From Pseudogymnoascus destructans (Eukaryota; Ascomycota; Leotiomycetes; Thelebolales; Thelebolaceae), in NCBI RefSeq assembly GCF_001641265.1, contig NW_020167551.1, positions 62,001 to 126,000 on the forward strand: a DNA stretch of 64,000 nucleotides, read 5' to 3'. Positions 31,999 through 41,605 of the stretch are shown piece after piece. The notes below the pieces were generated by a model. It did not search any database. It saw only the letters and a list, made by a program, of their open reading frames with translations, and was not told where the DNA came from. Position 1 is the first letter of the stretch. Each line of letters starts with the position of its first letter. The position numbers were made by a program, and so were the translations under genes.

Positions 31999-33030
31999 AT
32001 GCCATCTCAAGCAAACATGGTAAAACTGACTGCCAACCCTGAAAGACGGGTCTTGCCAAATTCTGCGCCTGTCACTCCCGCAGAAATCTCGCGCGGACCA
32101 ACTCCCAATGGGGTGTTGGGAGGCAAAGTGAAGAGTGATGAGTCCAGCAAGAGACGCCGCCGTCGCAAGGCCAGGAAACGCCGCAACAGTATCGGCAAGG
32201 CCCCGAGAGATCCCAGAGATGCCGTGTCGCCACCTGAGGAGCTCGAATCCGAGACCAGGTCCCCAAGTCCGGGCATTGATTTTGAGGGATTGAGCAAGCC
32301 GAGTAAATTACGCCACCGTATATATTCCAGCCAGTGGATTGTCACTAACGCTGTTCTCAGGTATTGGAACGGTGACACGCTTGGAGGAATCACCGGATAA
32401 GGCATTGGAGCGCCAGGCAAAGATTGCTGGTGCCGTCCGTACTATTCTTGAGTGCATCGGTGAGGACCCGAACCGCGAGGGCCTACTCGGGACACCGGAT
32501 CGATATGCGAAGGCCATGCTGTTCTTCACGAAGGGGTACCAGGAGAACATCAAGACGATTGTCAATGATGCCGTTTTCAACGAGGGCCACAACGAGTTTG
32601 TCATTGTCAAGGACATTGAAGTCTTCTCTCTCTGCGAGCATCACCTGGTACCTTTCACAGGCAAGGTTTGTTGTCCAACCAAGTTCCATCAGCCACAGCA
32701 GACAGCTAACCAATTAATCAGATGCACATTGGCTATATTCCAGATAGAGACGTTATTGGGATTTCGAAGCTCCCCCGCATCGCCGACATGTTCTCCCGCA
32801 GACTACAAGTCCAAGAGCGCTTGACCAAGGACGTCGCTCACGCAATTATGGACATCTTGAAGCCACAAGGTGTGGCGGTAGTGATGGAAAGCAGCCATTT
32901 ATGCATGGTTATGAGAGGCGTCGAGAAGACCTCCGCGACTACAATTACCAGCTGCGTCCTCGGCTGCGTCGAGAAGCGCGAGAAGACGAGGAATGAGTTC
33001 TTCAGCCTCCTCGGCCTGAACAGGCGGTGA
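31999..33030 (+). CDS. GTP cyclohydrolase I
   Basis: Exons 31999-32302, 32361-32665 and 32722-33030 total 918 nt, 305 residues. The first 100 residues are disordered and basic (SSKRRRRRKARKRRNS). The catalytic domain then shows AGAVRTILECIGEDPNREGL, TPDRYAKAMLFFTKGY, the zinc ligands of SLCEHHLVPFTGK (Cys about 193) and of SSHLCM (Cys about 264), HIGYIPDRDVIGISKLPRI and VQERLTKDVAHAI. The enzyme turns GTP into dihydroneopterin triphosphate, first step of folate and pterin synthesis, as a homodecamer in the cytosol. Length is a little above yeast Fol2 because of the N-terminal tail. An upstream in-frame ATG at 31822 exists; 31999 has a good ACCATGCC context. The minisatellite ends 280 bp upstream. 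Confidence 0.95.
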
Positions 33031-33337
33031 TATGTTCTTCATCGGAGGGCGGGGGGACATTTTTTGGTATCAGCATGTTGGAATTGGTGGATGTCTGAAA
33101 ATCTCGGGCTATTACTTTGCGGGCGTTTTAGGATTACGAGTGTTTGCGGTCTTCAACACCTAGCACAGGAGCGGCGTTTCTTGGTCTTAACGCCATACAT
33201 TGCGTTGTCTTCGGCACAGAATGTGTATTTACATGGAGGCATAGTGTGGATAGGTCGGCAGTATAGACGGCTTGTCACAAATGTTCACAATTGCAATTTG
33301 TTGCACATCATCGAATGGTGCAGCTATGTGTTACTCA
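33031..33337. other. Convergent 3' gap, nothing recognised
   Basis: The 3' flanks of GTP cyclohydrolase and thymidylate kinase face each other here. Confidence 0.5.
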
Positions 33338-34162
33338 TCAATGTTCACGTTTCCACTTTCCAACCTTTCTAAGCTCCGGGTGAAGTCCTTGCTTGACAGC
33401 CAGGCTAACAGAACTAACAGACTGAAGGACGTCCTTTGTCACCTCCTCTAGCGACTTCCCTGCGTCATATATGACCATATCCGAAGCCTCCTCCTCCTCA
33501 GAGTCATTCAAAGCATGGAATAGTTTCCTAACCTTCTCCTGCATCTCTCTCTTCTCATATTTCTCATCCCCGTAGCCGCCCCTCTCCTCTGCAACCTCCG
33601 GTTCCAAGTCCAAGAATATGACTAGGTCCGGTCTTGGAAGGCCCACTTCCGGCTCCCGAGCCCATGGTAATGACAGCTGTGGATTGGATTTTGCTGCACT
33701 GTATACCACTCCAGAGTAGTAATAACGGTCACAGATGACGGTATATCCATCTGCTATATCCTTCTCAATCTGCTTCCTGTGATTTTGTTAGAATCTACCA
33801 GAACCACAAGCCATGACCCATGGGAAAGCAAACATACGCAAGCTCCCATCTGTTTGCTGAGAAAAGGAGGTGGATAACGTGATCTTCCAGATCAGATTTA
33901 CTTTGTAGATAATTATTTATCATTTCCCCAATAACAGTAGTTCTATCTATAAGCAATTGTTAGTACCCCAGGAGATAAAAGGGCCGAAACGGCAGGCAGG
34001 CTGAAGGGAAGTGAATTTACCAGGAAAGCGCCGAAGCTTGACTTTATAACCTTCACCCACAAGCGCAGCCTCGATCCTCTTTGTCTGCGTCGTTTTCCCC
34101 GACCGATCCAACCCCTCCACCACAATAAAGGGCCCACGCCCTTTGGCGTCTATCGCTTCCAT
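33338..34162 (-). CDS. Thymidylate kinase (CDC8 family)
   Basis: Exons 34162-34021, 33946-33838 and 33776-33338 total 690 nt, 229 residues. The P-loop FIVVEGLDRSGKTTQTK lies at about residues 12-28, RRFPDRTT (joined across intron 1) is the DR(T/x) substrate segment, LLFSANRWEL follows, and ICDRYYYSGVVYSAAK holds the DRY motif. LVIFLDLEPEVAEERGGYGD is the region before the lid, and the protein ends with basic KVGKWKREH. It phosphorylates dTMP to dTDP for DNA synthesis. Length matches the family (210-230). It is divergent from TAF6 with 486 bp between starts. Confidence 0.95.
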
Positions 34163-34648
34163 GGTTTGGGCTTATACGTGTGTTTGGCCAGTATGTATCC
34201 GCATGTTACATGCTTGCGGCTGGCCATTCGCGTAAAGTACCGCCCACCGGGAGGGCGACGCGATTGCCACTAGTGCGCTGCCGTTGCGATCTCAGCCTTG
34301 TCGTCGGCCAGCTTCAACTCACCTCCAAACGGTTGATTGCGATCATACTCAATTGTCGTCATAATACGGTTTTACAACAGTTACTGAGAAATGAGAACCT
34401 AGAAGGTATTTGATATTGCGATAGGATCGCAGTCAAGTTCTATTTCGTGGAATCATCGCGGAGCCACCATCACTTCACCACCGCTGGAATATTCCGACTT
34501 GCGCCAACGACTTGTCGCGTGCTATTACATCAACGATCACATTCAACAAGAACAAGGATCGAGGAGTCTTTATCCTCAGAAAGACGCTGAAAGATCCTCT
34601 CGAGAGGCTTGGCTACCTACGTAGCCAGTCGCCTTTACTTCCTTCAAC
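34163..34648. promoter_or_regulatory. Divergent promoter region, thymidylate kinase / TAF6
   Basis: A 486-bp intergenic space with both genes pointing outward. No clear TATA box is visible; nothing more specific can be assigned. Confidence 0.5.
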
Positions 34649-36057
34649 ATGGCGGACCAGAAACTTGTGTGGAACGCCGACAACGTTCGCGATGTCGCAG
34701 AGTCCGTCGGAATATCACAACTGGGTGAAGAGGCCGTGAGGGCACTATCACAGGAAGTTGAATATCGTGTGGGCCAGGTTATTGTGGAAGCGACGCGATT
34801 TATGCAGCAGGGGAAACGGACTGTGCTGGGAACGCAGGATATATCACAAGCCTTGAAGGTGTTGGACGTTGAGCCTCTATATGGCTACGAATCCACTCGA
34901 CCTCTCAGATTTGGAGAAGCTTCGCTGGGCCCTGGACAACCACTATTCTATATTGAAGATGAGGAGGTGGATTTTGAGAAGCTCATTAATGCGCCCTTGC
35001 CCAAAGTGCCAAGGGACATTTCATTCACTGGTATGTTATTCATTCTGCAATTTATACAACATTCTGACAAAAAACAGCACACTGGCTCGCTGTGGAAGGA
35101 GTCCAGCCTTCAATACCCCAGAATCCCACAACCGCTGAAGCAAGAACACAAGAGCTGGTCCCCAAGGGCGCAAACGCCAACCCCACCCTGACCGCTCTAA
35201 CGGGCAACGACAATGTCGGCTTCAAGCCACAAGTCAAGCACATCCTCTCCAAAGAGTTGATGCTCTACTTTGAGAAGATCCGCACCGCCATCCTCGACAC
35301 CGACCCGGATGACGACGTCGTCCGCCTCCGTGTCGCCGCTCTCGCCAGCGTCGAAAACGACGAATCCCTCCAGCAACTCGTGCCGTACTTTGTGCAGTTC
35401 ATTGCTGAGAAGGTGACACATAACACAAAGAACATCTTCGTCTTGCAAACTATGATGGAGCTTGCCTCTGCGCTCACAAGAAACGAGCGTCTCTTCATCG
35501 ACCCTTACACCACAACCCTCTGCTCCTCCGTACTTACATGCCTCGTCGGTCGTGGTCTCACGAATGCCACCCCTGTGGAGGTCAAGGACCACTACAAGCT
35601 TCGCGAGTTCTCCGCGTCCCTCCTCGGGCATATCGCGAAGAAGTACGCCAAGTCGAGTCAGCAGCTCAAGCCGCGTCTGGCACGTACTGTTCTCAAGTAC
35701 TTCCTTAACCCCAAGAAGCCGCTCGACCAACACTACGGCGCCATCAGTGGTTTGGTCGCGGTGGGTGGTCCGGAGTCGGTGCGCATGCTTATCATCCCGA
35801 ATCTGAAAGCCTATAACTCAGTGTTGGCCAAAGGACAGACCGAGAGTCCCCTCGATGCGGAGATGGTCGTTGGTGCCCTGATGAAGGCGGTTAGGACTCT
35901 GGAGGAGGACGCAGCGGTCCTGGCGAATGGGAATGGCAACGGTATTGAGGAGCTGTCAGCACAGGTGGAAGAGTTCGTGGGGCCCATCATCGGTGACCAG
36001 ATCAGTAAGCTTGGCGACCATAAGCTTGAGAAGGCGATTCTGGAGTGTCGATCATGA
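34649..36057 (+). CDS. taf6: TFIID/SAGA subunit TAF6
   Basis: Exons 34649-35030 and 35078-36057 (47-nt intron) total 1362 nt, 453 residues. The N-terminal histone fold is clear: VWNADNVRDVAESVGIS, EEAVRALSQEVEYRVGQVI and TVLGTQDISQALKVLDVEPL (to about residue 75). The linker GYESTRPLRFGEA and the phrase ISFTAHWLAVEGVQPSIPQN (across the intron) are TAF6 signatures. The C-terminal half is the TAF6C HEAT repeat region (YFEKIRTAIL, PYFVQFIAEKVT, LMRTVLSLL-like, AISGLVAVGGPESV). TAF6 pairs with TAF9 in TFIID and SAGA. Length fits fungal relatives. It lies 3.8 kb from TAF11, another histone-fold TFIID subunit. Confidence 0.96.
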
Positions 36058-36392
36058 TTGGGCAAGGAAACGTTAGAGTAGGGCGGATAAGCATGTAATG
36101 GCGTACGGAGTTTGAGGGCAATGGTGCAAAAAGCACTTTGATACAGGCAGAAATAGGGATAGGGGGATGAGGGCCGGATGGAAATATAATGCTAGTCTCT
36201 TCCGTAATACACCCAAAATATTTACGTTCACGTCCCGGAAGATGCACCGTTCACTCCATTGCTTCGTCCAAAGGCACCCGAATTATATTCAATAAGTATT
36301 TTATTCCACAATCTGTTCTTTATCTTGATACAGGCAACTCCATCCCCCAACGATCAATCCCACGATCAATGTAACCCCCCTCTACACACCCC
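36058..36392. other. Convergent 3' gap between TAF6 and SDH3
   Basis: Two 3' ends meet; only AT-rich sequence is visible. Confidence 0.5.
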
Positions 36393-37110
36393 TTAAACAA
36401 AGAGAGAAAGGTACAAGCTCGACGCAGCAGTCAAACCAATCACAGTCCACCCCGTCTTAATAACCGCCTTATTCGTGAACTGGCGTCCCGTATCCCACAC
36501 CAAATGCCTAACCCCATTAAACGCATGGAACGTAAACGGCACCGAGAAAAACAGCTTCGTCGCAACCTGCGCGACAATAGGCCATGCCGCAAACCCAGCC
36601 GCCAACGACGCAGAACCCAGGTTTAGCCCCAGCACCGGCGCCGCAAGGTACCCGATCCCGAAGAGGTAAAAGGTCCCCGACAGCACGGCGCCCGTGATGC
36701 GGTTGAACATCGACGCGTACCATGTGATTTGCGGGCGATAGATGCCCAGATGCGGGGAGACGGGGCGGAGGCGGCGCTGCTCGACGAGGATCTTGTAGGA
36801 GTCGGCGGGGGTGAGCTTTTGCGTTGCGACGGGGCTGTGGGTGTGTTAGCAGGGGAGGAGCTGGGGGCCCGCGGAGGACGGGTGGGAATGGGCGTACCGA
36901 GTCTGGATCTGGGATGTGAGGGAGAGTGGCGCGGCGACGTTCTTGGATGCCGCTTGGGAGATCACCGAGCGCTGGGCAACTAATGGGAGTTCTGTTAGCA
37001 GCTGTTTCCATGCGTCCGTCTGATGCCGGGACGTAGCATCGTCATTGCGTTGGACCGGGGAATCACGTACAGCGCCTCAGCGCCTGCTGCGTAGCTCTCT
37101 GCGCAAGCAT
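36393..37110 (-). CDS. sdh3: Succinate dehydrogenase cytochrome b subunit (SDH3)
   Basis: Exons 37110-37071, 36979-36898 and 36834-36393 total 564 nt, 187 residues. The N-terminus MLAQRATQQALRR is a mitochondrial targeting sequence. SPHLGIYRPQITWYASMFNR at about residues 67-86 is the SDHC signature and quinone site; three membrane helices follow (GAVLSGTFYLFGIGYLA, FAAWPIVAQVATKLFF, VIGLTAASSLYLSLFV). HAFNGVRHLVWD at about 144-155 carries the haem-binding His. It anchors complex II in the inner membrane and passes electrons to ubiquinone. Two short first exons had to be joined by splicing; the acceptor of intron 1 is CATTAG at 36980, since the nearer AG would create a stop. Confidence 0.94.
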
Positions 37111-37814
37111 TGTGACTCAATTGATGATTCGGGTTCGCGTTGCAGCTTCAATCGGACAATGGCAAAGGAGAGTTGTGCCGTGTGGTATAGGACTCCAATC
37201 AACACGCAGTAGGATGCTCGAGAATTCCCGATATCAACTGTTACCGAGGACCCGACCAGTGACGATTGAAATATCTCCGGTGTGATTGGCCGGAAACTTA
37301 GGGCCATTTCAATATCACGTGATTGTCGCTTCGGAGGCGGTGGTATGTTTGAAATTCTCGGCGGAGGCTTGGGATTCTTTCTTCTCTCTTCAACGAACAG
37401 CAAAACATCGCTTTGCCGTCATTCTGAGGATAGGGCAGCGGCGATGTATTGATACCACTTTGGCGTTATGTCATTGAGGTGTCTATCTTTGTTCTGAGAG
37501 CAGATTGTTCTGTCGTTAATCTCCGACCAAGGAACTCTATTCTTGAGTCAGTTTCATTTTATGAACTACATCTAAATTCCCTTTTGCAGTTGTATATCTA
37601 CATAGCTTTAATGTCATGCAATTACCACTCTCCATATTCTCTTGTATCCGTTCTGTGAATAACAACGGTGTTTTGGAGACCACGTCTTTTGGAGGAGGAT
37701 CTCAGGAAACAAATTTTCCATGCACGTCGAAATAGTGGGGTCCTGTCAGCACAATTTATCAAAAAAATTATAAACGTTTCAGCAAGTATCAATGGTGATA
37801 GATAGCATTAGATT
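37111..37814. other. Intergenic region, SDH3 promoter side
   Basis: 700 bp with no supported gene. Contains the SDH3 promoter and the 3' flank of the METTL25-like gene. Confidence 0.45.
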
Positions 37815-39641
37815 TTATCTCTTAATACCAACCACTACCAAATTTCTAGGACTCTGCTTGTAGTCGAAAACGGCTTCAACCCAGCAGTCCTTCACCAACT
37901 TTGGATGCTCCCTCAGGAACAGCCATCTGTCAGTGACTATCAAGCTCTCGACAACTCCAGCACTGAAAGCCATGAGACTCCACATTATGCTGAGCTCCTT
38001 CTTCCTAGGGCCGTACTTCTTTGCATATACTTCGATGTCTTCATCTGTCAAAGTCCCCATTTTCTCTGCAATCTCCTTTCCGCGGACAGGATCGCGCGTA
38101 AGCTTCTCAACAGCACCCTTAACGTAATCCACGAAAGACACATAGCATCCTTTCCGTAACGAGCCAATAATCACTGGATCTGTGCGGTCAGTCTTCGGTG
38201 ACTCCGACCCAGCATCTCCACTGTCATGAGGTGGCGGTGCTGCGCCAACGACGCCAGTATCAAGAAACACCTTCTGCAGCAACGCTCTGTAGTAATGGCG
38301 TGTAAAGAAAGCATCACTTTCCTTCTCAGTCCAGTTCTGCGGCGCCTGAACAGCCATCATGCGAGCAGTAATGTTCAGGCGGATTCCGTCTCCATTATGG
38401 GTCCCGACTCGCTCACTCATCGGGTAGCCATGCGGATCGAATGTTGCCGACTCACGGGCCGTGCGGGCGTTCACCGCCTGGAGATTTGGGCGTAGGATGG
38501 GATTCTTGAAAGTGGGTGGCCCAAGGCGCTCGGTAAGGAGGTTATAGCAGCAGCCAACAATTGCTACTGCGTTTACCGACGGGTTTAAAAGGAGCGAGCG
38601 GATGCCGTGATGTGAAAGGTTTCCGCAAGAGTGAATGGATATTGTCATAAGGCTCTTTTTAACAATGCCTCCTCCGCATTGCCTTTGGTGATTGCTACCA
38701 TCGTCAAGCCCAAGGGCAGCAACAGAAGCAGCGAGATTCGACTCTACCTCCACATGATCAATTTGAGGGATAACTTCCGAAAGATCTCCATGATTCAAGC
38801 GCTGTTCGACGTATTGAATAGACCCTTGGCCTTCTCCACTCGTATATATAGTCGCAAGGTCCCTATATGGTCTGAAATCAGCCCCATTCTCCGTTGATAT
38901 AGTCTGGGACTTTGCAGCTATCCTTTCCTCCTTCTCCTTTTGCGTATCCTGTGACATGTCATCGTCCATCTGCTGCCGATATATCTTCTTGTTCCGCATT
39001 ACAACCTCTCTCTCTGCGAGGCTCGTAAATATATCCATATTCTTCGCCCCGGTGATATTGATTTCCCGGCCCTCCACTGCAATGATGTGTTTGTTATAAG
39101 GCGGATTCGCCAGAGCCCGGCCAAGGTAGTTCTGTCCGCTGCCAAAATCTATGTAATGAGTAATATTCTTGTTCGTTTGTACAGCAACGTCTTCGGCGAG
39201 ACGGTCCACGTAGTCTGCGAAGTTGGTGACCTCGTGGATTTTCTTGGGAACCATTCCCACAGCAACATTCCTGGGCAACTTGCTCTGTTTGAGCTTCCTC
39301 GGGGCATACTGCCGTTGCAGAGAGTGTTTCCGAATGTCTTTGATGTATTTTATAAGACTGGGACTCGGGCCTGACACATTATCCAGGTCGTCTCGTATGA
39401 GCGCGTCGAGTAATTCCATGGAACTGCAATTTGAAAGCCATGAGTGCCATTCTTCTGGGATCACAGATTCGTAGAGCCCGGGTTTTCTGGTAAAGAAGTC
39501 GAGGATATGGACCCCGCCACACAGGGTCTGGAATAGTGTAGATGTGGTCGCGAAATCCAGCAAGGAATCCACATATTCTTCTGCAGTTTTAAACTCCGAG
39601 GAGAACGGGAGCGGCTTATCTGGCGCCATGATAACCTGCAC
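37815..39641 (-). CDS. METTL25-like methyltransferase-domain protein
   Basis: A single exon of 608 codons (or 604 from ATG 39629). The N-terminal third has AEEYVDSLLDFATTS, HILDFFTRKPGLYESVIPEE and WLSNCSSMELLDALIRDDL, then MVPKKIHEVTNFADYVDRLA. The Rossmann motif I is THYIDFGSGQNYLGRALA near residue 165, followed by IIAVEGREINITGAK. A later block has TISIHSCGNLSHHGIRSLL and VAIVGCCYNLLTERLGPP, where HSCGN and GCCYN are typical of the METTL25/RRNAD1 group (methyltransf_32). These proteins are SAM-dependent methyltransferases by fold; substrates in fungi are not settled. A 230-bp divergent promoter is shared with the SNARE gene to the right. Confidence 0.88.
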   Translation of the reverse strand: MQVIMAPDKPLPFSSEFKTAEEYVDSLLDFATTSTLFQTLCGGVHILDFFTRKPGLYESVIPEEWHSWLSNCSSMELLDALIRDDLDNVSGPSPSLIKYIKDIRKHSLQRQYAPRKLKQSKLPRNVAVGMVPKKIHEVTNFADYVDRLAEDVAVQTNKNITHYIDFGSGQNYLGRALANPPYNKHIIAVEGREINITGAKNMDIFTSLAEREVVMRNKKIYRQQMDDDMSQDTQKEKEERIAAKSQTISTENGADFRPYRDLATIYTSGEGQGSIQYVEQRLNHGDLSEVIPQIDHVEVESNLAASVAALGLDDGSNHQRQCGGGIVKKSLMTISIHSCGNLSHHGIRSLLLNPSVNAVAIVGCCYNLLTERLGPPTFKNPILRPNLQAVNARTARESATFDPHGYPMSERVGTHNGDGIRLNITARMMAVQAPQNWTEKESDAFFTRHYYRALLQKVFLDTGVVGAAPPPHDSGDAGSESPKTDRTDPVIIGSLRKGCYVSFVDYVKGAVEKLTRDPVRGKEIAEKMGTLTDEDIEVYAKKYGPRKKELSIMWSLMAFSAGVVESLIVTDRWLFLREHPKLVKDCWVEAVFDYKQSPRNLVVVGIKR

Positions 39642-39870
39642 TGCTTCACGAATGACGTCTTCCTTTCGTGGTTAAATCAATAAGTTCTCTGAGGGGCTCA
39701 TTCAAAAATAATTTAGAGCTGTATCACGGCAGTTCCCGCATTTACCGCAACGTCAGCCTTCCTGGCCTCAGCCTTGCTTCGTGGGACATGCCAGGTTCCC
39801 ATCTACGAGACTCAATCAACGACCAACAGAATCGAATCTTGGGGGCTCGTAGCCCACTCAAAACTGGAGG

Positions 39871-40645
39871 ATGATGTCGTCTATTAATGAAGAGGACCCA
39901 TTCCTCCAAGTTCAGGCGTACGCCGCCCCCCGCTTGAACGCATCTACACCCTACTGACGGTTCCTGCAGAGATGTCCTTTCCCAACTAAACACCACCCGA
40001 CCCCTCTTCGCCTCCTATCTCCGCATCCGCTCTCTTTCTCCAAATCCCAGCAGCCCGGAGGTAACATCTGCGCGCGCGGATCTCGAGTCTTCCCTCTCAA
40101 CTCTAGCCGAAGACCTTGCCGACCTCGTCTCCTCCGTCAAGGCAGTCGAGACCGACCCCCACAGATATGGGCTCCAAATCGAGGAGGTGGTGCGGCGCAA
40201 GCATCTCGTCGACGAAGTCGGCAATGAAGTCGAAGATATGCGCGAAGAGCTGTTAAAACACCTGTCTCAGTCGAAGTCGCGCAATAAGTCTCTGCCACCC
40301 GGCGTGGATGAGGAGCAGGCGGTTAGAGACGATATGTACGAGGCGTTCGAACAGCAGGAACAGCAGCGCATTATGAATGATCAGGATCAACAGCTTGATG
40401 GCGTGTTCCGTACCGTGGGCAATCTGAGGCAGCAGGCTGATGAAATGGGCCGTGAGCTCGAGGAGCAAGCCGAGATACTGGAACATGTCGATTCGGCGGC
40501 GGATCGGGTTGGGGGCAAGCTCCAGACAGGGCTTCAGAAGGTGGGATGGGTTATGAGGAACAATGAGGAAACGATGAGCAGTTGCTGTATTGGGGTGCTT
40601 ATAGTGGTACTTATAATTTTGTTGGTCCTTCTCTTGGTGCTGTAG
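39871..40645 (+). CDS. tlg1: t-SNARE of the Tlg1 / syntaxin-6 type
   Basis: Exons 39871-39917 and 39970-40645 (52-nt intron) total 723 nt, 240 residues. The N-terminal syntaxin-6-like helices start EEDPFLQVQADVLSQL and continue LESSLSTLAEDLADLVSSVK, ETDPHRYGLQIEEVVRRKHL. The SNARE helix lies at about 145-210 (IMNDQDQQLDGVFRTVGNLR, QADEMGRELEEQAEILEHVD) with Gln at the central layer, and a C-terminal anchor CIGVLIVVLIILLVLLLVL ends the protein. It is a Qc SNARE for endosome-to-Golgi traffic. A second ATG three bases downstream is an equal start candidate. Gene order and length agree with fungal Tlg1. Confidence 0.9.
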
Positions 40646-40830
40646 TCGGACACTGTACACTGGGGGAGTTGGCGTTGGATTGAAGATGTATACATACTAC
40701 GGAATCAGAACATTGTTTATTCGTTCACTTCATTTAGGTTACTCAGTTGGGATCGACCGTCTACATAGACTGTCCTCTCGCTGTACCTGATTATAGCTAT
40801 AATGACTCCTTTACTTTGGGCAGACTCTAA

Positions 40831-40880
40831 TATCACCCGGTGTCCACAACAGTACCTACTGTTGTGGACATCGGGTGATA
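40831..40880. repeat. 50-bp hairpin (first of two)
   Basis: TATCACCCGGTGTCCACAAC at the left is mirrored by GTTGTGGACATCGGGTGATA at the right, one mismatch in the first 20 pairs and a tiny loop at ACCT. Confidence 0.88.
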
Positions 40881-40936
40881 CCTTCCCTAATAGGGGTGTT
40901 ACCCAGTTACCTAGGTAACACTCCTATTAGGGAAGG
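40881..40936. repeat. 56-bp hairpin (second of two)
   Basis: CCTTCCCTAATAGGGGTGTT is mirrored by AACACTCCTATTAGGGAAGG with one mismatch, around a loop of about 10 nt. It starts directly where the first hairpin ends, so the pair forms a double foldback. Confidence 0.88.
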
Positions 40937-41605
40937 TTTCCAGCAATGTTGGGCTATAGTACATTGAAGGGCCAAATGCTCGCTCGTGTCTGAAGCAATC
41001 CATAGCTCTATTATGTTGCCAACTGTAGGAAGGGCCGACGGATCCTATAGTATTTCACCAAGTATTCAACACAATGGAAAGCTCTATGATGAAATTCGCT
41101 ACTCAACTGCCTCGCGGCGAAAACGCTTCGAACACTATGCCTGATCATGAATCATGTAAAAGGTAGGTACGGATCAGAAGCCCGCATCAAAAGTCCCCAT
41201 GCACCATAAATCCCTACTGTGCTCACTGCTCGGAGCAAGGCCGAATAGAACCACCAATCCCTCCCTCATCATCAATCAATCAAAAAAAGAACAGATCGTT
41301 AACGTCGTCGACACCTTTGCATCTCTCATCATAGCAACGCTGAGGAGCGTTTTTGCGGCAGCTCCAAAGTCCCAGCGTTCTCGGAATTATCGTTTCCCAA
41401 ACTTTAGGCTCGAGAGGCGCCGAGTTTCGTGCTGAAGGAACCATCGCTGCCCGAGCTCCCATTATGAAAAAGCGTCTTGCTAGGTAGCAGACAACCAAAA
41501 AGGGTTAAATCCCAACAAAATCTATCGAAACAGGAATTTTTCAAGTCACAAGAATCTGGCATATGCATCAGCCACAAGTGAGCGGCATATACCAGAGTAT
41601 ATAGA

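Larger units (their letters stand above)
40646..41605. other. Intergenic region with two abutting hairpins
   Basis: Nearly 1 kb between two 3' ends. No gene is supported. The hairpins at 40831-40936 are listed separately. Confidence 0.5.
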
